Of a stretch of DNA of 64,000 bases, positions 7,460 to 16,697 are shown piece after piece. The stretch comes from Rhodospirillales bacterium (GTDB taxonomy: Bacteria > Pseudomonadota > Alphaproteobacteria > Rhodospirillales > Casp-alpha2). The stretch spans positions 143,507 to 207,506 of the forward strand of contig JAJFII010000009.1 in assembly GCA_021775095.1 (NCBI GenBank), written 5' to 3'. Position 1 is the stretch's first letter, and each line of letters starts with the position of its first letter. Under the pieces are notes generated by a model that saw nothing but the letters and a program-made list of their open reading frames with translations, did not search any database and had not been told where the DNA came from. Both the position numbers and the translations under genes were made by a program.

Positions 7460-8523
7460 TGGCCGAAATTAAGCTGGAGAAGTTGACGAAGCGCTGGGGT
7501 GATTTTATTGGCGTCGACAATCAAACCATTCATATTCACGACAAGGAATTTTTTGTCCTCCTGGGACCGTCCGGGTGCGGAAAAACAACGACCATGCGTA
7601 TGATTGCCGGTCTGGAAGAGCCGACAGATGGCGAAATTTGGATTGGTGATCGGATGGTCAACGACGAACTTCCCAAAGACCGTGATGTTGCGATGGTTTT
7701 CCAAAACTACGGCCTTTATCCACATATGACTGTCTATGACAATATTGCTTATCCGTTGAAAGTGCGGAAAACACCGCCGCAAGAAATAGAAACCCGCGTC
7801 GCAAAAGCCGCTGAGCAAGTTGAGTTGACGGAATTTCTGGATCGCAAACCAAAAGCCATGTCCGGCGGGCAACGCCAGCGCGTCGCCCTTGCGCGGGCGA
7901 TTGTTCGTACCCCCCTGGTTTTTTTGATGGATGAGCCGCTATCCAACCTGGACGCCAAGTTACGGGTTACCATGCGCGCCGAATTGAAACATTTGTCCCA
8001 TGAATTGAAAATCACCACGGTCTATGTGACACACGATCAAATTGAAGCCATGACCCTGGCGGATCGGATTGCAGTCATGAACCATGGTGTCGTTCAACAA
8101 TTGGGAACTCCGGACGAAATCTATAACAACCCGGAGAATATATTTGTCGCCAGTTTTATTGGCTCGCCGGCAATGAACCTTATTCAAGGGTCCCTGCTCG
8201 ATGGCTGGTTCGTCACCACCGGGGGTACAAAACTAACTCGGGTTGGCGGCGGCGATAAAGAGCGTGTTGTTCTTGGGGTTCGTGCGGAAGATTTTATAAT
8301 TACGGACGCAGGACAAGGCGATATTGATGTTCCTGTCTATGCGACGGAAAATACCGGCGAGAGCGTGTTGCTCACGATCCAGTTTGGTAAGCAGAGGGTT
8401 AGCGCAAAGGGTGATCGTCATTTGGACAAAAAAATAGACGACATTGTTGGCTTGAAAGTAAAACCGGAACATCTCTATTTGTTTGACCCCGTGACTGAAA
8501 AACGTATTAGACCGGGGCAATAA
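7459..8523 (+). CDS. ABC importer ATPase, MalK/UgpC family
   Basis: A 354-aa ATP-binding subunit starting at the ATG that overlaps the permease stop; the open frame extends further upstream but inside the permease gene. Walker A GPSGCGKTT near 38, Q-loop VFQNYGLYPHM, signature SGGQRQRVALARA near 135, Walker B FLMDEPLSNLDAKLR, and switch His in VTHDQIEAM are all intact. The C-terminal 120 residues form the MalK-type regulatory/TOBE domain (VVLGVRAEDF, PVYATENTGESV). Powers import by the two permeases; completes the four-part importer. Confidence 0.93.
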   Translation: MAEIKLEKLTKRWGDFIGVDNQTIHIHDKEFFVLLGPSGCGKTTTMRMIAGLEEPTDGEIWIGDRMVNDELPKDRDVAMVFQNYGLYPHMTVYDNIAYPLKVRKTPPQEIETRVAKAAEQVELTEFLDRKPKAMSGGQRQRVALARAIVRTPLVFLMDEPLSNLDAKLRVTMRAELKHLSHELKITTVYVTHDQIEAMTLADRIAVMNHGVVQQLGTPDEIYNNPENIFVASFIGSPAMNLIQGSLLDGWFVTTGGTKLTRVGGGDKERVVLGVRAEDFIITDAGQGDIDVPVYATENTGESVLLTIQFGKQRVSAKGDRHLDKKIDDIVGLKVKPEHLYLFDPVTEKRIRPGQ

Positions 8524-8555
8524 AATTGACGTCTGTGCATTGTGGAGAACGTTTA

Positions 8556-9779
8556 ATGAGCATCGAAAGTACAAGTTCGGGGAGCGTTGGTAAAACGGCC
8601 AGTACGGGTCCCGTTGTTGCGCCGTCTTCGCCTGGATCACGGGATAGACCGGACTTGCTCGCCGTGCCGGTTGATAAAATGCCGGCTAATTTTGATGTTT
8701 CTCTTGAAAATTACATACGGGGTGGTACGGACACTTTTCTGATTGACGGTGGCGAAACGAAGCAACAAAACCTGCAGGGCTTCGAGCCCAAATATCGCAA
8801 TATTATCGATTATATTGTCCGCATAACCCATCGCATCTGGGAACAGAGGGATATTGGATATATCTACGATACCTATTCCCATAAAGCGCGTGTTTGGGAT
8901 GATGTCGGATTGCAGTATGGGCGCGATAAAATTGTTGCTGATACGACCCACACGATAAATGCATTTCCAGATATCAGACTTTATGCAGATGACATCGTCT
9001 GGGCCGGTGATGATGAGCAGGGATTTCATACCTCACACCGGACGATCATTAAAGGTACAAATTCTGGCTTTAGCCGATACGGGCCCCCAAGCGGGCGTAA
9101 AGTTCACGTCTGGTGCATCGCCAACTGCGTGGCGCTGGAAAACGAAATATTTGAGGAGCACGTGCTGTACAATGTCTCCTCCATGCTGAGCCAGTTGGGA
9201 ATTGACCTGAAAGGGGCCGCGCGCGCTGTTCGGGCGCAAAAAAAACATGAGCAGATCAATTTTTTTTCCGGCAGCGAACAGGGACGGCTACCCGGTCAAG
9301 GCAAACCCGATTATGGAACGCCAAGGGGAGAGGGACCCTTTGATATTGCAGATTTTTTGCGGTCGCATTATCAGGATGTTTGGAATCGACGGATGCTGGG
9401 ACGCCTTGAAAAGGACTGTGCGTCCAATTTACTTTACCACGGCCCGACAAACCGGGTTTATCACTCTCTGGGGCAATATAGATGCGGATTACTTTCGCTC
9501 CTTGCAATATTTCCAGACCTAAGCCTTAATCTCGATAGCCTATACTATATGGGTGATCCGAACGGGGTGGTGAAAACCGCGCTGCGCTGGAGTGCGACGG
9601 CAAGCCATACCGGGTACGGACCCTATGGTGAGCCTACGGGTCGCGAAGTTCGAATATGGGGAATCACCCAGCATAAAATCGTTAATGAAACCATCGTCGA
9701 AGATTGGACCATGTTCAATGAATTCGATCTGTTGTGCCAGTTGGCAGACGATGTTGACTCAACCCCGTTGCACGGTTGA
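8556..9779 (+). CDS. double NTF2-fold (SnoaL-like) protein 1
   Basis: A 407-aa protein with two SnoaL-like NTF2-fold units, about 85-215 and 270-400, after a low-complexity Ser/Gly/Pro N-terminus. The first unit carries [20 protein letters not shown] and the second [19 protein letters not shown]. SnoaL-like folds usually act as small-molecule cyclases, isomerases, hydratases or lyases using one Asp or His acid-base; no specific reaction can be assigned. The ATG at 8556 was preferred to the TTG at 8526 because GGAGAA sits before it and the extension is unlike the paralog. Its paralog is encoded at 12885 in the same operon, with the same order of motifs. Confidence 0.72.
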   Translation: MSIESTSSGSVGKTASTGPVVAPSSPGSRDRPDLLAVPVDKMPANFDVSLENYIRGGTDTFLIDGGETKQQNLQGFEPKYRNIIDYIVRITHRIWEQRDIGYIYDTYSHKARVWDDVGLQYGRDKIVADTTHTINAFPDIRLYADDIVWAGDDEQGFHTSHRTIIKGTNSGFSRYGPPSGRKVHVWCIANCVALENEIFEEHVLYNVSSMLSQLGIDLKGAARAVRAQKKHEQINFFSGSEQGRLPGQGKPDYGTPRGEGPFDIADFLRSHYQDVWNRRMLGRLEKDCASNLLYHGPTNRVYHSLGQYRCGLLSLLAIFPDLSLNLDSLYYMGDPNGVVKTALRWSATASHTGYGPYGEPTGREVRIWGITQHKIVNETIVEDWTMFNEFDLLCQLADDVDSTPLHG

Positions 9780-9792
9780 AAAGGAAACCACA

Positions 9793-11103
9793 ATGCCAAT
9801 TACATATCTTAAAAGAGGTAAACCAGAGGCTGAACGGGCTGAGGACGATGCCAAAGTCCGGTCTACCGTTGAAGGAATTTTAGCCGACATCGAAACGCGC
9901 GGAGATACAGCTGTGCGTGAGCTGTCAAAAAAGTTTGACAATTATGCGCCCGAGAACTTTCGCCTAAGCCCCTCTGAGATCGATGCGGCAATGAACAAAG
10001 TCAGCACACGCGATATGAAAGACATTGAATTTGCCCAAGCACAAATTCGGCGCTTCGCCGAAGCGCAAAGGGCATCAATGACGGATATCGAAATCGAAAC
10101 GCTTCCAGGTGTTATCCTGGGCCATAAAAACATTCCCGTCCAATCTGTCGGCTGTTATGTGCCCGGTGGTAAATTTCCGATGGTCGCATCTGCCCATATG
10201 TCGGTGCTGACAGCCTCCGTAGCGGGCGTTCCACGCATTATATCGTCTGCACCCCCTCAGAATGGCGCCCCGCACCCGGCAATCGTCGCCGCCATGCATA
10301 AGGGCGGCGCGCATGAAATTTATTGTTTGGGTGGCATTCAAGCCGTCGGTGCAATGGCAATCGGTACGCAGTCCATTGATCCTATTCATATGCTGGTCGG
10401 GCCGGGTAACGCTTTTGTTGCCGAAGCCAAACGTCAGTTGTTTGGTCGTGTCGGCATTGATTTGTTCGCGGGTCCGACAGAAACCATGATCATTGCCGAC
10501 GATACCGTCGATGGCGAGCTTTGTGCAACGGATTTACTCGGGCAGGCCGAGCATGGATATAATTCACCATCCATTCTGGTCACCAACTCGCAAAAACTGG
10601 CGAACGAAACCAGGGCTGAAATTGAGAGAATTTTGACCATATTACCGACAGCAGAAACAGCTTCGGTGAGTTGGCAGGACTATGGCGAAATTATCCTGTG
10701 TGATACCTATGATGAAATGCTTGACGTCGCCAACGACATTGCATCCGAGCATGTACAGGTGATGACAGATCGCGACGATTGGTTTTTGGACAATATGCAG
10801 AGTTACGGGGCCCTGTTCCTGGGGCCGCGCACCAACGTTTCGAACGGAGATAAAGTGATCGGAACCAATCATACATTGCCAACGAAAAAAGCGGGGCGAT
10901 ACACCGGCGGGCTATGGGTTGGGAAATTTATCAAAACTCATAGTTATCAGAGAATTTTGACTGATGAGGCAGCGACCCGAGTTGGCGAATATTGTTCACG
11001 CCTGTGCATGCTGGAAGGTTTTGCCGGACATGCAGAGCAAGCCAATGTTCGGGTCCGTCGTTATGGTGGCAAAAACGTCCCCTATGGAACTGCCGCCGAA
11101 TAA
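9793..11103 (+). CDS. HisD-superfamily dehydrogenase, HpsN (sulfopropanediol 3-dehydrogenase)-like
   Basis: A 436-aa zinc- and NAD-dependent four-electron dehydrogenase. HisD hallmarks are kept: YVPGGKFPM (about 119-127), [28 protein letters not shown], zinc-site LLGQAEHG (Gln and His about 253-256), catalytic pair in SEHVQVMTD, and [19 protein letters not shown] near the C-terminus. The pattern ([26 protein letters not shown]) matches the catabolic branch that includes HpsN, which oxidises 2,3-dihydroxypropane-1-sulfonate to sulfolactate, rather than biosynthetic histidinol dehydrogenase. No other his gene is near. The likely role is oxidation of a primary alcohol to a carboxylate in the operon's substrate; the sulfonate assignment is inference only. 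The frame is open further upstream, but the ATG at 9793 follows the previous stop with AAGGAAACC ahead of it. Confidence 0.8.
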   Translation: MPITYLKRGKPEAERAEDDAKVRSTVEGILADIETRGDTAVRELSKKFDNYAPENFRLSPSEIDAAMNKVSTRDMKDIEFAQAQIRRFAEAQRASMTDIEIETLPGVILGHKNIPVQSVGCYVPGGKFPMVASAHMSVLTASVAGVPRIISSAPPQNGAPHPAIVAAMHKGGAHEIYCLGGIQAVGAMAIGTQSIDPIHMLVGPGNAFVAEAKRQLFGRVGIDLFAGPTETMIIADDTVDGELCATDLLGQAEHGYNSPSILVTNSQKLANETRAEIERILTILPTAETASVSWQDYGEIILCDTYDEMLDVANDIASEHVQVMTDRDDWFLDNMQSYGALFLGPRTNVSNGDKVIGTNHTLPTKKAGRYTGGLWVGKFIKTHSYQRILTDEAATRVGEYCSRLCMLEGFAGHAEQANVRVRRYGGKNVPYGTAAE

Positions 11104-11867
11104 TGGATATACCCCGTACACCTTCATTCCGCCTTGATGGCAAACGCGCCCTTGTGGCGGGCGGATCATCGGGCATTGGTTTCGGTTGCGCCGCCGCACT
11201 TGCACAAGCCGGTGCGCATGTGATCCTTGGCGCTCGAAATGTCGATAAATTGCAGGATGCAACTTCCGCACTTTCTGCAGCTGGATTTTCGGCAGAATCA
11301 GTGGTGATGGATGTGAGCAACGTTGATGCAACAGGAGATCAAGTGGCGACCCTGGGGCCGTTTGATGTCCTGGTGAACAGCGCCGGGCTGGCGCGTCATT
11401 CGAAAGCAATTGAGACCACGACAGAGGCCTTTGACGCTGTAACCAATATTAATTTACGCGGTGCTTACTTTTTAACGCGGGCCGTTGGCAAAGGCCTGAT
11501 GAAGGTGAATAAACCCGGCTCCCTTATTAATGTATCGTCACAAATGGGGCATGTGGGCGGCATCGATCGTGCCGTTTATTGCAGCTCGAAACATGCGGTG
11601 GAAGGGTTTACGAAAGCCATGGCAATCGAGTTCGGGCCAAACCGAATTCGGGTCAACACCATCGCGCCAACCTTTATTCGAACACCGCTAACCGTTCAGA
11701 CATTCAAAAACCCCGAGCGCGTCAAATGGATTGAAGAAAAGATCAAACTTGGACGCATTGGTGAGATTGAGGATGTCATGGGTGCCACAGTATTTCTGGC
11801 TTCGGATGCATCGGCGTTGGTTACCGGTACGAGCTTGTTGATCGATGGCGGTTGGACGGCAGATTGA
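11103..11867 (+). CDS. short-chain dehydrogenase/reductase (classical SDR)
   Basis: A 254-aa classical SDR. Cofactor motif AGGSSGIG (about 17-24), adenine-pocket Asp in VVMDVSN, NSAG (about 90-93), catalytic Ser in INVSSQMG and Tyr-Lys in YCSSKHAVEGF, then the usual RVNTIAPTFIRTPL and C-terminal LIDGGW. The ATG overlaps the upstream TAA (TAATG) and the stop overlaps the LacI ATG in the same way, so it is translationally coupled on both sides. Probably oxidises or reduces a secondary hydroxyl of the imported compound with NAD(P). Confidence 0.9.
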   Translation: MDIPRTPSFRLDGKRALVAGGSSGIGFGCAAALAQAGAHVILGARNVDKLQDATSALSAAGFSAESVVMDVSNVDATGDQVATLGPFDVLVNSAGLARHSKAIETTTEAFDAVTNINLRGAYFLTRAVGKGLMKVNKPGSLINVSSQMGHVGGIDRAVYCSSKHAVEGFTKAMAIEFGPNRIRVNTIAPTFIRTPLTVQTFKNPERVKWIEEKIKLGRIGEIEDVMGATVFLASDASALVTGTSLLIDGGWTAD

Positions 11868-12898
11868 TGGCAAAAGAGCGTATAACCGCCTCGGATGTGG
11901 CCAGACGAGCTGGGGTCAGTCAGCCCACGGTAAGTCGGGTCTTCGGCGTTGGCGCCAAAGTGTCCGAAAACCTGAAATTAAAAGTCAAGACGGCTGCGGC
12001 AGAACTTGGTTACCGCCCCAACACGCTAGCGCGAACCCTGGCAACCGGGCGCTCCAGGACAATTGGTCTGATCGTCGCCTATCTTGATAACCCTTTTTAT
12101 CCGGAAGCTCTGGAAAAGCTCTCTCTTGCGCTAAACGAAATCGGTTATCACATTTTGATTTTTATGGCCGCCAACCAGGCCGAGGAAATAGACCCGGTTG
12201 TTGAAGATTTGCTGGATAATCAGGTCGACGGGATCATTATCGCTTCGGTCGGTATCTCCAACACTCTGACCGACCGACTGGTAAAAGAAAATATTCCACT
12301 GGTGCTGTTTAACCGTGGCCAAGACGATCCGAGACTATCTTCAGTCACATCAGCCAATTTTGAAGGTGGCAGAACTGTCGCCCAGTTTTTGGTGGCCGGC
12401 GGGCACCGTCGTATTGCTCACATATCGGGCTGGCAGGGGTCTTCTACGGGCCGGGATCGCCAGGCCGGATTTATCGCAGGACTAAAAGAAGCGGGTCAGG
12501 AACTGATCGGCTGTATCGATAGCCGTTTCCGTCGCCCGCTCGCCGCTGCAGCCACGCGTCAGCTATTTTCAGCAGAGATTGTTCCTGACGCCATATTTGT
12601 CGGCAATGATCACATGGCATTTGCCGTTATGGAAACCATTCGCACGGAACTCGGCCTCAGAATTCCTGAAGATGTATCTGTGGTGGGTTACGACGATGTC
12701 TCAATGGCGGATTGGCCCAGCTTTAATTTAACAACCGTACGGCAACCGGCAAATCGCATGGTCGAAGAGACCGTCAAAATGCTGATGTCGATGATCAACG
12801 GCGATCATCTGACGGCTCAGAAACGAGAAATTCATGGGCCATTACAAATTCGTGGGAGCGCACGTATTCCTGAGGGGTGGTCAAATGAAGGGGTTTGA
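11867..12898 (+). CDS. LacI-family transcriptional regulator
   Basis: A 343-aa regulator. The N-terminal helix-turn-helix ITASDVARRAGVSQPTVSRV (about 5-24) and hinge KTAAAELGYRPNTLARTL are followed by a periplasmic-binding-protein-like effector domain (IGLIVAYLDNPFYPEALEKL, VDGIIIASVG, PDAIFVGNDHMAFAVME, VSVVGYDDVSMADWP). The start chosen gives the usual LacI N-terminus and overlaps the SDR stop; an in-frame ATG 15 bases upstream is less likely. It probably binds the twin palindromes before the transporter gene and is released by the imported substrate or an early product. Being inside the operon it would be autoregulated. Confidence 0.92.
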   Translation: MAKERITASDVARRAGVSQPTVSRVFGVGAKVSENLKLKVKTAAAELGYRPNTLARTLATGRSRTIGLIVAYLDNPFYPEALEKLSLALNEIGYHILIFMAANQAEEIDPVVEDLLDNQVDGIIIASVGISNTLTDRLVKENIPLVLFNRGQDDPRLSSVTSANFEGGRTVAQFLVAGGHRRIAHISGWQGSSTGRDRQAGFIAGLKEAGQELIGCIDSRFRRPLAAAATRQLFSAEIVPDAIFVGNDHMAFAVMETIRTELGLRIPEDVSVVGYDDVSMADWPSFNLTTVRQPANRMVEETVKMLMSMINGDHLTAQKREIHGPLQIRGSARIPEGWSNEGV

Positions 12899-13853
12899 TC
12901 CGCGTTGGTCCGATTTCCCGGACTATATTTTGGGAATTACCAAGGAAATTTGGGAAGGTCGTTGTATCGCCGCATTAAACCACTTGTATGCGGAAAATAT
13001 CCCAGTTCGGTTTCCCTCAGGCCTGGTCCGGGGCAATCAGGCGGTAATCAATTCCGCCCTGGCAACGCTTGCCGAGTTCCCGGATCGTCAGCTTTTTGGT
13101 GAAGATGTAATTTGGTCAGGAAATGACGAAGACGGGTTTCTGTCCTCTCACCGTATTTTGAGCACCGCAACGCATCTCGGCGCCGGCTATTTTGGTGAAC
13201 CGACGGGCAAATCGATTGCCGTCCGCGCAATTGCTGAGTGTGCCGCCAAAGACAATGTCATCTACGATGAATGGTTAATCCGCGACACAACATCGATCGT
13301 TAAACAGTTAGGAATGGACCCAAAAACCTTCGCCGCAAACCTCATTGAAGGCGAGGGTGGCGTTGATGTCTGTATAAAACCCTTTACCCCGGCCCAGGAT
13401 ATAAATGGCGGATATTCCGGTTCCGGCAACGATAACAAATGGGGCGCGCTGTTCGCAGATATCTTGTCGCGAATAATGAGCAAAGAAATGGATGTGATCC
13501 GTAACCACTATGACCGGGCATGCCAGATTGAGCACCCTGGCGGCGCAACTGGCTACAGCTGGGCAAAAACCGAACAGTTATGGATGGCGTTGCGATCTGC
13601 ATTGCCGACGGCTGAATTTAAAATTGAGCACCAAATCGGCCGAGACGATCCGATGATGTCGCCGCGGGCCGCTGTTCGCTGGAGTCTATATGGCAAACAC
13701 GATGGGTGGGGACTGTTCGGAAAACCAACGGGTGCTGATGTTTATGTGATGGGTATCAGCCATGCCGAGTTTGGACCCTGGGGATTGCGCCGCGAATATA
13801 CGCTCTATGACGAAGTAATGATCTGGAAACAGATATTGATGCAGACTGGATAA
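12885..13853 (+). CDS. double NTF2-fold (SnoaL-like) protein 2
   Basis: A 322-aa paralog of the protein at 8556. Unit one (about 10-145) has RQLFGEDVIWSGNDEDGF and SSHRILSTATHLGAGYFGEP; unit two (about 190-320) has AVRWSLYGKHDGWGLFGKPT. The shared core (D-VW-G-D-DE-GF, SHR, H-G--YGEPTG, QLGMD) shows the two genes come from one duplication, each already a two-unit protein. It lacks the low-complexity N-terminus of its paralog. The ATG lies 14 bases inside the LacI gene with GAGGGGTGG before it. Reaction unknown; the pair may form a hetero-oligomer or act on successive intermediates. Confidence 0.7.
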   Translation: MKGFDPRWSDFPDYILGITKEIWEGRCIAALNHLYAENIPVRFPSGLVRGNQAVINSALATLAEFPDRQLFGEDVIWSGNDEDGFLSSHRILSTATHLGAGYFGEPTGKSIAVRAIAECAAKDNVIYDEWLIRDTTSIVKQLGMDPKTFAANLIEGEGGVDVCIKPFTPAQDINGGYSGSGNDNKWGALFADILSRIMSKEMDVIRNHYDRACQIEHPGGATGYSWAKTEQLWMALRSALPTAEFKIEHQIGRDDPMMSPRAAVRWSLYGKHDGWGLFGKPTGADVYVMGISHAEFGPWGLRREYTLYDEVMIWKQILMQTG

Positions 13854-13856
13854 AAA

Positions 13857-14819
13857 ATGACCCCCAAAGAAATGGCCGCGCGGATCGTCCGCCATGGCAA
13901 CCTGATACCCTGTAAAACAGCCTTTATTGACGCAAGATCTCCGGGCAGTGATCAAAAGGAGAATTTCACGATTATTGGTTCGGGCGTCACGGAAAGTCCC
14001 GACCAACACGTCCACATCCGGCAAACACCGGGTTTCAATATTGGTGCCGCAGGACAACCCCCCAAGTGTAAAAACTCACTGCACTATCACACAACGGCAG
14101 AAGTGTTTTTTGTCCTTTCCGGACGATGGCGTTTCTTTTGGGGCCTGCACGGCACTGCAGGTGAAGTCATTCTTGAAGAGGGCGACGTATTTGATATCCC
14201 AACGGGAGTTTTTCGTGGGTTTGAAAACGTCGGAACGGATTATGGAATGATCATGGCAGTTTTGGGCGGCGACGACTCAGGAGGCGGGGTTATCTGGGCT
14301 CCACATGTCATTGAAGGCGCGGCTGACTATGGCTTGATTCTGGGCGAAAACGGGCTTTTATACGACACAACCGAGGGCGACATCTTGCCTGACGGTGTTA
14401 ATCCCATGCCCGTGCTGACAGACGAAGAGCTCAAGAACTGCCCGGAAGTACCCGTCGAAGGGATCGTTCGCAATTATGTGGCTCGTTATTGGGATGTGAT
14501 GGCACTTGCGAGCAAAAAACCCTGCAAAGTGATAGGTCCGGATGCCCTGATAAAAGACCGCCCTGGGTTTGAGTTGGACCTGATTACCCGAGGATCAATT
14601 CCCGACGCAAACTATACGACAGATTTCGATGAAGTCTTAATGGTCATGCGCGGCTATTGGCAGCTCATTTGGGGCGGTGGAGAAACGGTCCTTGCCCCGG
14701 GAGATGTGTGTCTTGTTCCCGCAAAACTCGGGCGTCGTTTGGCACCGAGCCGGACAGGCGAGGCCAGTTTATTCCGTGTTCGTAAAACCGATGACCCGGC
14801 CGGAGCAACCGGGTTCTAA
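13857..14819 (+). CDS. two-domain cupin protein
   Basis: A 320-aa bicupin. Domain one (about 55-140) carries LHYHTTAEVFFVLSGRWRFF with the metal-binding His-x-His and a Glu, then GDVFDIPTGVFRGFEN. Domain two (about 230-310) repeats the fold (FDEVLMVMRGYWQLIWGG, PGDVCLVPAKLGRRL) but lacks the His ligands, so it is probably structural. Bicupins of this shape include gentisate dioxygenase-like and sugar-isomerase-like enzymes; none is a convincing match. It starts 3 bases after the SnoaL-like gene. Possible roles are ring or C-C cleavage, isomerisation or ligand sensing; undecided. Confidence 0.75.
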   Translation: MTPKEMAARIVRHGNLIPCKTAFIDARSPGSDQKENFTIIGSGVTESPDQHVHIRQTPGFNIGAAGQPPKCKNSLHYHTTAEVFFVLSGRWRFFWGLHGTAGEVILEEGDVFDIPTGVFRGFENVGTDYGMIMAVLGGDDSGGGVIWAPHVIEGAADYGLILGENGLLYDTTEGDILPDGVNPMPVLTDEELKNCPEVPVEGIVRNYVARYWDVMALASKKPCKVIGPDALIKDRPGFELDLITRGSIPDANYTTDFDEVLMVMRGYWQLIWGGGETVLAPGDVCLVPAKLGRRLAPSRTGEASLFRVRKTDDPAGATGF

Positions 14820-14862
14820 CCGAGATTTGAAACCATGAAATCGATTTGATTGGAGGCAGATA

Positions 14863-15990
14863 GTGGCTGCAATAAAGACGACACATGTTGGATCGCTTCC
14901 CAGAAGGCAGGATGTGGTTGATTTTATTTTTGCCCGAGAACGGGGTGAAACCTATGATGAATCTGCTTTCGATGCGTGCATGGCAAACGCCTGTTCGGAG
15001 ACAGTTAAAAAGCAAATCGAAGCCGGGGTCGACATTGTCAGTGACGGCGAGACATCAAAAATATCCTACGCGACCTATGTAAAGGATAGATATACCGGGT
15101 TTTCTGGTGATGGACCTCGCAATGCACCAGCAGATTTAAAGCTATTTCCAAGTTTTTTGCAGCGTTTAGCTGACGAAGGCGGAACCCCGCAGTATGCCCG
15201 CCCCATGTGCACAGGGGAGGTGAAATCAAAGGGGCAGGGAGAACTTCAAAAGGATATTGCCAATCTGCAAGCCGCAATGAAAAAACACAATGTGAAACGC
15301 GGTTTTATGAACGCGGCGTCTCCAGGCGTCATATCATTGTTTCTACAAAACGAACATTATCCAACGCGAGACGCCTATTTGGCGGCATTAGCGAGCGCCA
15401 TGAAGGACGAATACGAAACCATTGTCGCGTCAGGATTGGATTTGCAATTGGATTGCCCGGACTTGGCGTTATCCAGGCACATGCTGTTTAGTGATTTATC
15501 GGACGACGCATTTATCAAAATTGCCGAGTCTCACGTCGAAGCCCTGAACCACGCCTTAGCAGATATTGATCCCGAAAAAGTGCGTATCCATATCTGCTGG
15601 GGCAACTACGAAGGGCCACATGTGTGCGATATTGATATGGACACTGTGTTTTCAACCCTTATGAAAGCGCGGGCAGGGTACGTGTTGTTTGAGACATCAA
15701 ACCCCCGGCACGCGCATGAGTGGACGGTTTTCCGGGATCGTAAAAATGAAATTCCCGATCATAAAGTTCTGGTTCCTGGGGTCGTGGATACCACGACAAA
15801 CTTTGTTGAACACCCAGAACTGGTTGCACAAAGGATCAATCGGTTTGTTGGCATTGTCGGCAGTGAGAGAGTGATCGCTGGATCCGATTGCGGTTTTGGC
15901 ACATTCGCAGGATTCGGGGCCGTAGACCCGGAAATAGCCTACGCAAAACTGAAATCCCTTTCTGACGGGGCGGTTCTTGCCAGCGAATGA
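14863..15990 (+). CDS. core-MetE / cobalamin-independent methionine synthase II-like protein
   Basis: A 375-aa single-domain member of the MetE C-terminal/UROD-like TIM-barrel family, about half the length of full MetE. Visible are HVGSLPR at the N-terminus, VSDGETSK, HICWGNYEGPH (zinc-site His and Cys), LFETSNPRHAHEW and the C-terminal GSDCGFGTFAG with the third ligand Cys. Family members transfer alkyl groups to or from a zinc thiolate (methionine synthase, coenzyme M transferases). In a catabolic operon it may demethylate or dealkylate the substrate or cleave a C-S bond; this is inference. GTG start with GGAGG nine bases upstream; its stop overlaps the next start (ATGA). Confidence 0.82.
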   Translation: MAAIKTTHVGSLPRRQDVVDFIFARERGETYDESAFDACMANACSETVKKQIEAGVDIVSDGETSKISYATYVKDRYTGFSGDGPRNAPADLKLFPSFLQRLADEGGTPQYARPMCTGEVKSKGQGELQKDIANLQAAMKKHNVKRGFMNAASPGVISLFLQNEHYPTRDAYLAALASAMKDEYETIVASGLDLQLDCPDLALSRHMLFSDLSDDAFIKIAESHVEALNHALADIDPEKVRIHICWGNYEGPHVCDIDMDTVFSTLMKARAGYVLFETSNPRHAHEWTVFRDRKNEIPDHKVLVPGVVDTTTNFVEHPELVAQRINRFVGIVGSERVIAGSDCGFGTFAGFGAVDPEIAYAKLKSLSDGAVLASE

Positions 15991-16697
15991 CGACAGGTCT
16001 TTTTGTTCTATTGCCGGGAATGATGTGCGATGCACGTCTATTCACGCCGCAAATTGCAGCTTTATCGCGAACAGACCCAATTCATCTGGCGGCTCTGTCT
16101 GGCCCATCAACGATTGCCGAACTGGCCGACGATGTGCTTGCCAACGCACCGCCTAATTTTGCCCTCGCTGGCATTTCCATGGGCGGTATTGTTGTCATGG
16201 AGATTTTTGCTCGGTCACCGGAACGGGGACAGCGAATGGCGTTAATGGACACCAACCCACGAACCGATAGGGACGCGACCCGGGCGAGCCGGGATTGTCA
16301 TATGGCGAGAACTGAGAACGGTGAGCTGGCAACAATTATGCGCCAGGATGCGCACCAGGACGTGATCCCTAATTATCTAACGAAAGGTTCGTCGAAAGAC
16401 CAAATTCAAGCGCTCCGCATGGAAATGGCGTTGGAATTAGGCAAAGGTGTATTTAGACGTCAATCAAATGCCCTTCAAAAACGGCCTGACCAGAGAGAGG
16501 TGCTGCGCCCCGTGAATATCCCGACATGGGTCCTGTGTGGGCAAGACGACCGGTCGTGTCCGGTTCAAAATCACAAAGAAATACATTCGCTCATAGCGGG
16601 ATCCGTACTAGCAATCATTAAATCGGCAGGTCATCTGCCTAATCTCGAACAACCAGATACAATAACAGCGGCGCTGCGTCGCTGGATGGAGGAATAA
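15987..16697 (+). CDS. alpha/beta-hydrolase fold protein
   Basis: A 236-aa hydrolase. LLPGMMCDARLF (oxyanion loop) is followed by the nucleophile elbow GISMGGIVVME with Ser near 71, an acid in VLCGQDDRSCP and His in SAGHLPNLEQP near the C-terminus, giving a complete Ser-Asp-His triad. Short relatives act as esterases, lactonases or C-C hydrolases. It overlaps both neighbours (ATGA upstream, TAATG downstream), so it belongs to the same polycistronic unit and probably opens an ester, lactone or thioester intermediate. Confidence 0.85.
   Translation: MTTGLFVLLPGMMCDARLFTPQIAALSRTDPIHLAALSGPSTIAELADDVLANAPPNFALAGISMGGIVVMEIFARSPERGQRMALMDTNPRTDRDATRASRDCHMARTENGELATIMRQDAHQDVIPNYLTKGSSKDQIQALRMEMALELGKGVFRRQSNALQKRPDQREVLRPVNIPTWVLCGQDDRSCPVQNHKEIHSLIAGSVLAIIKSAGHLPNLEQPDTITAALRRWMEE

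Noticed and set aside
9793..11103. Biosynthetic histidinol dehydrogenase (hisD)
   Set aside because: No his genes nearby, a catabolic LacI operon context and HpsN-branch signatures.
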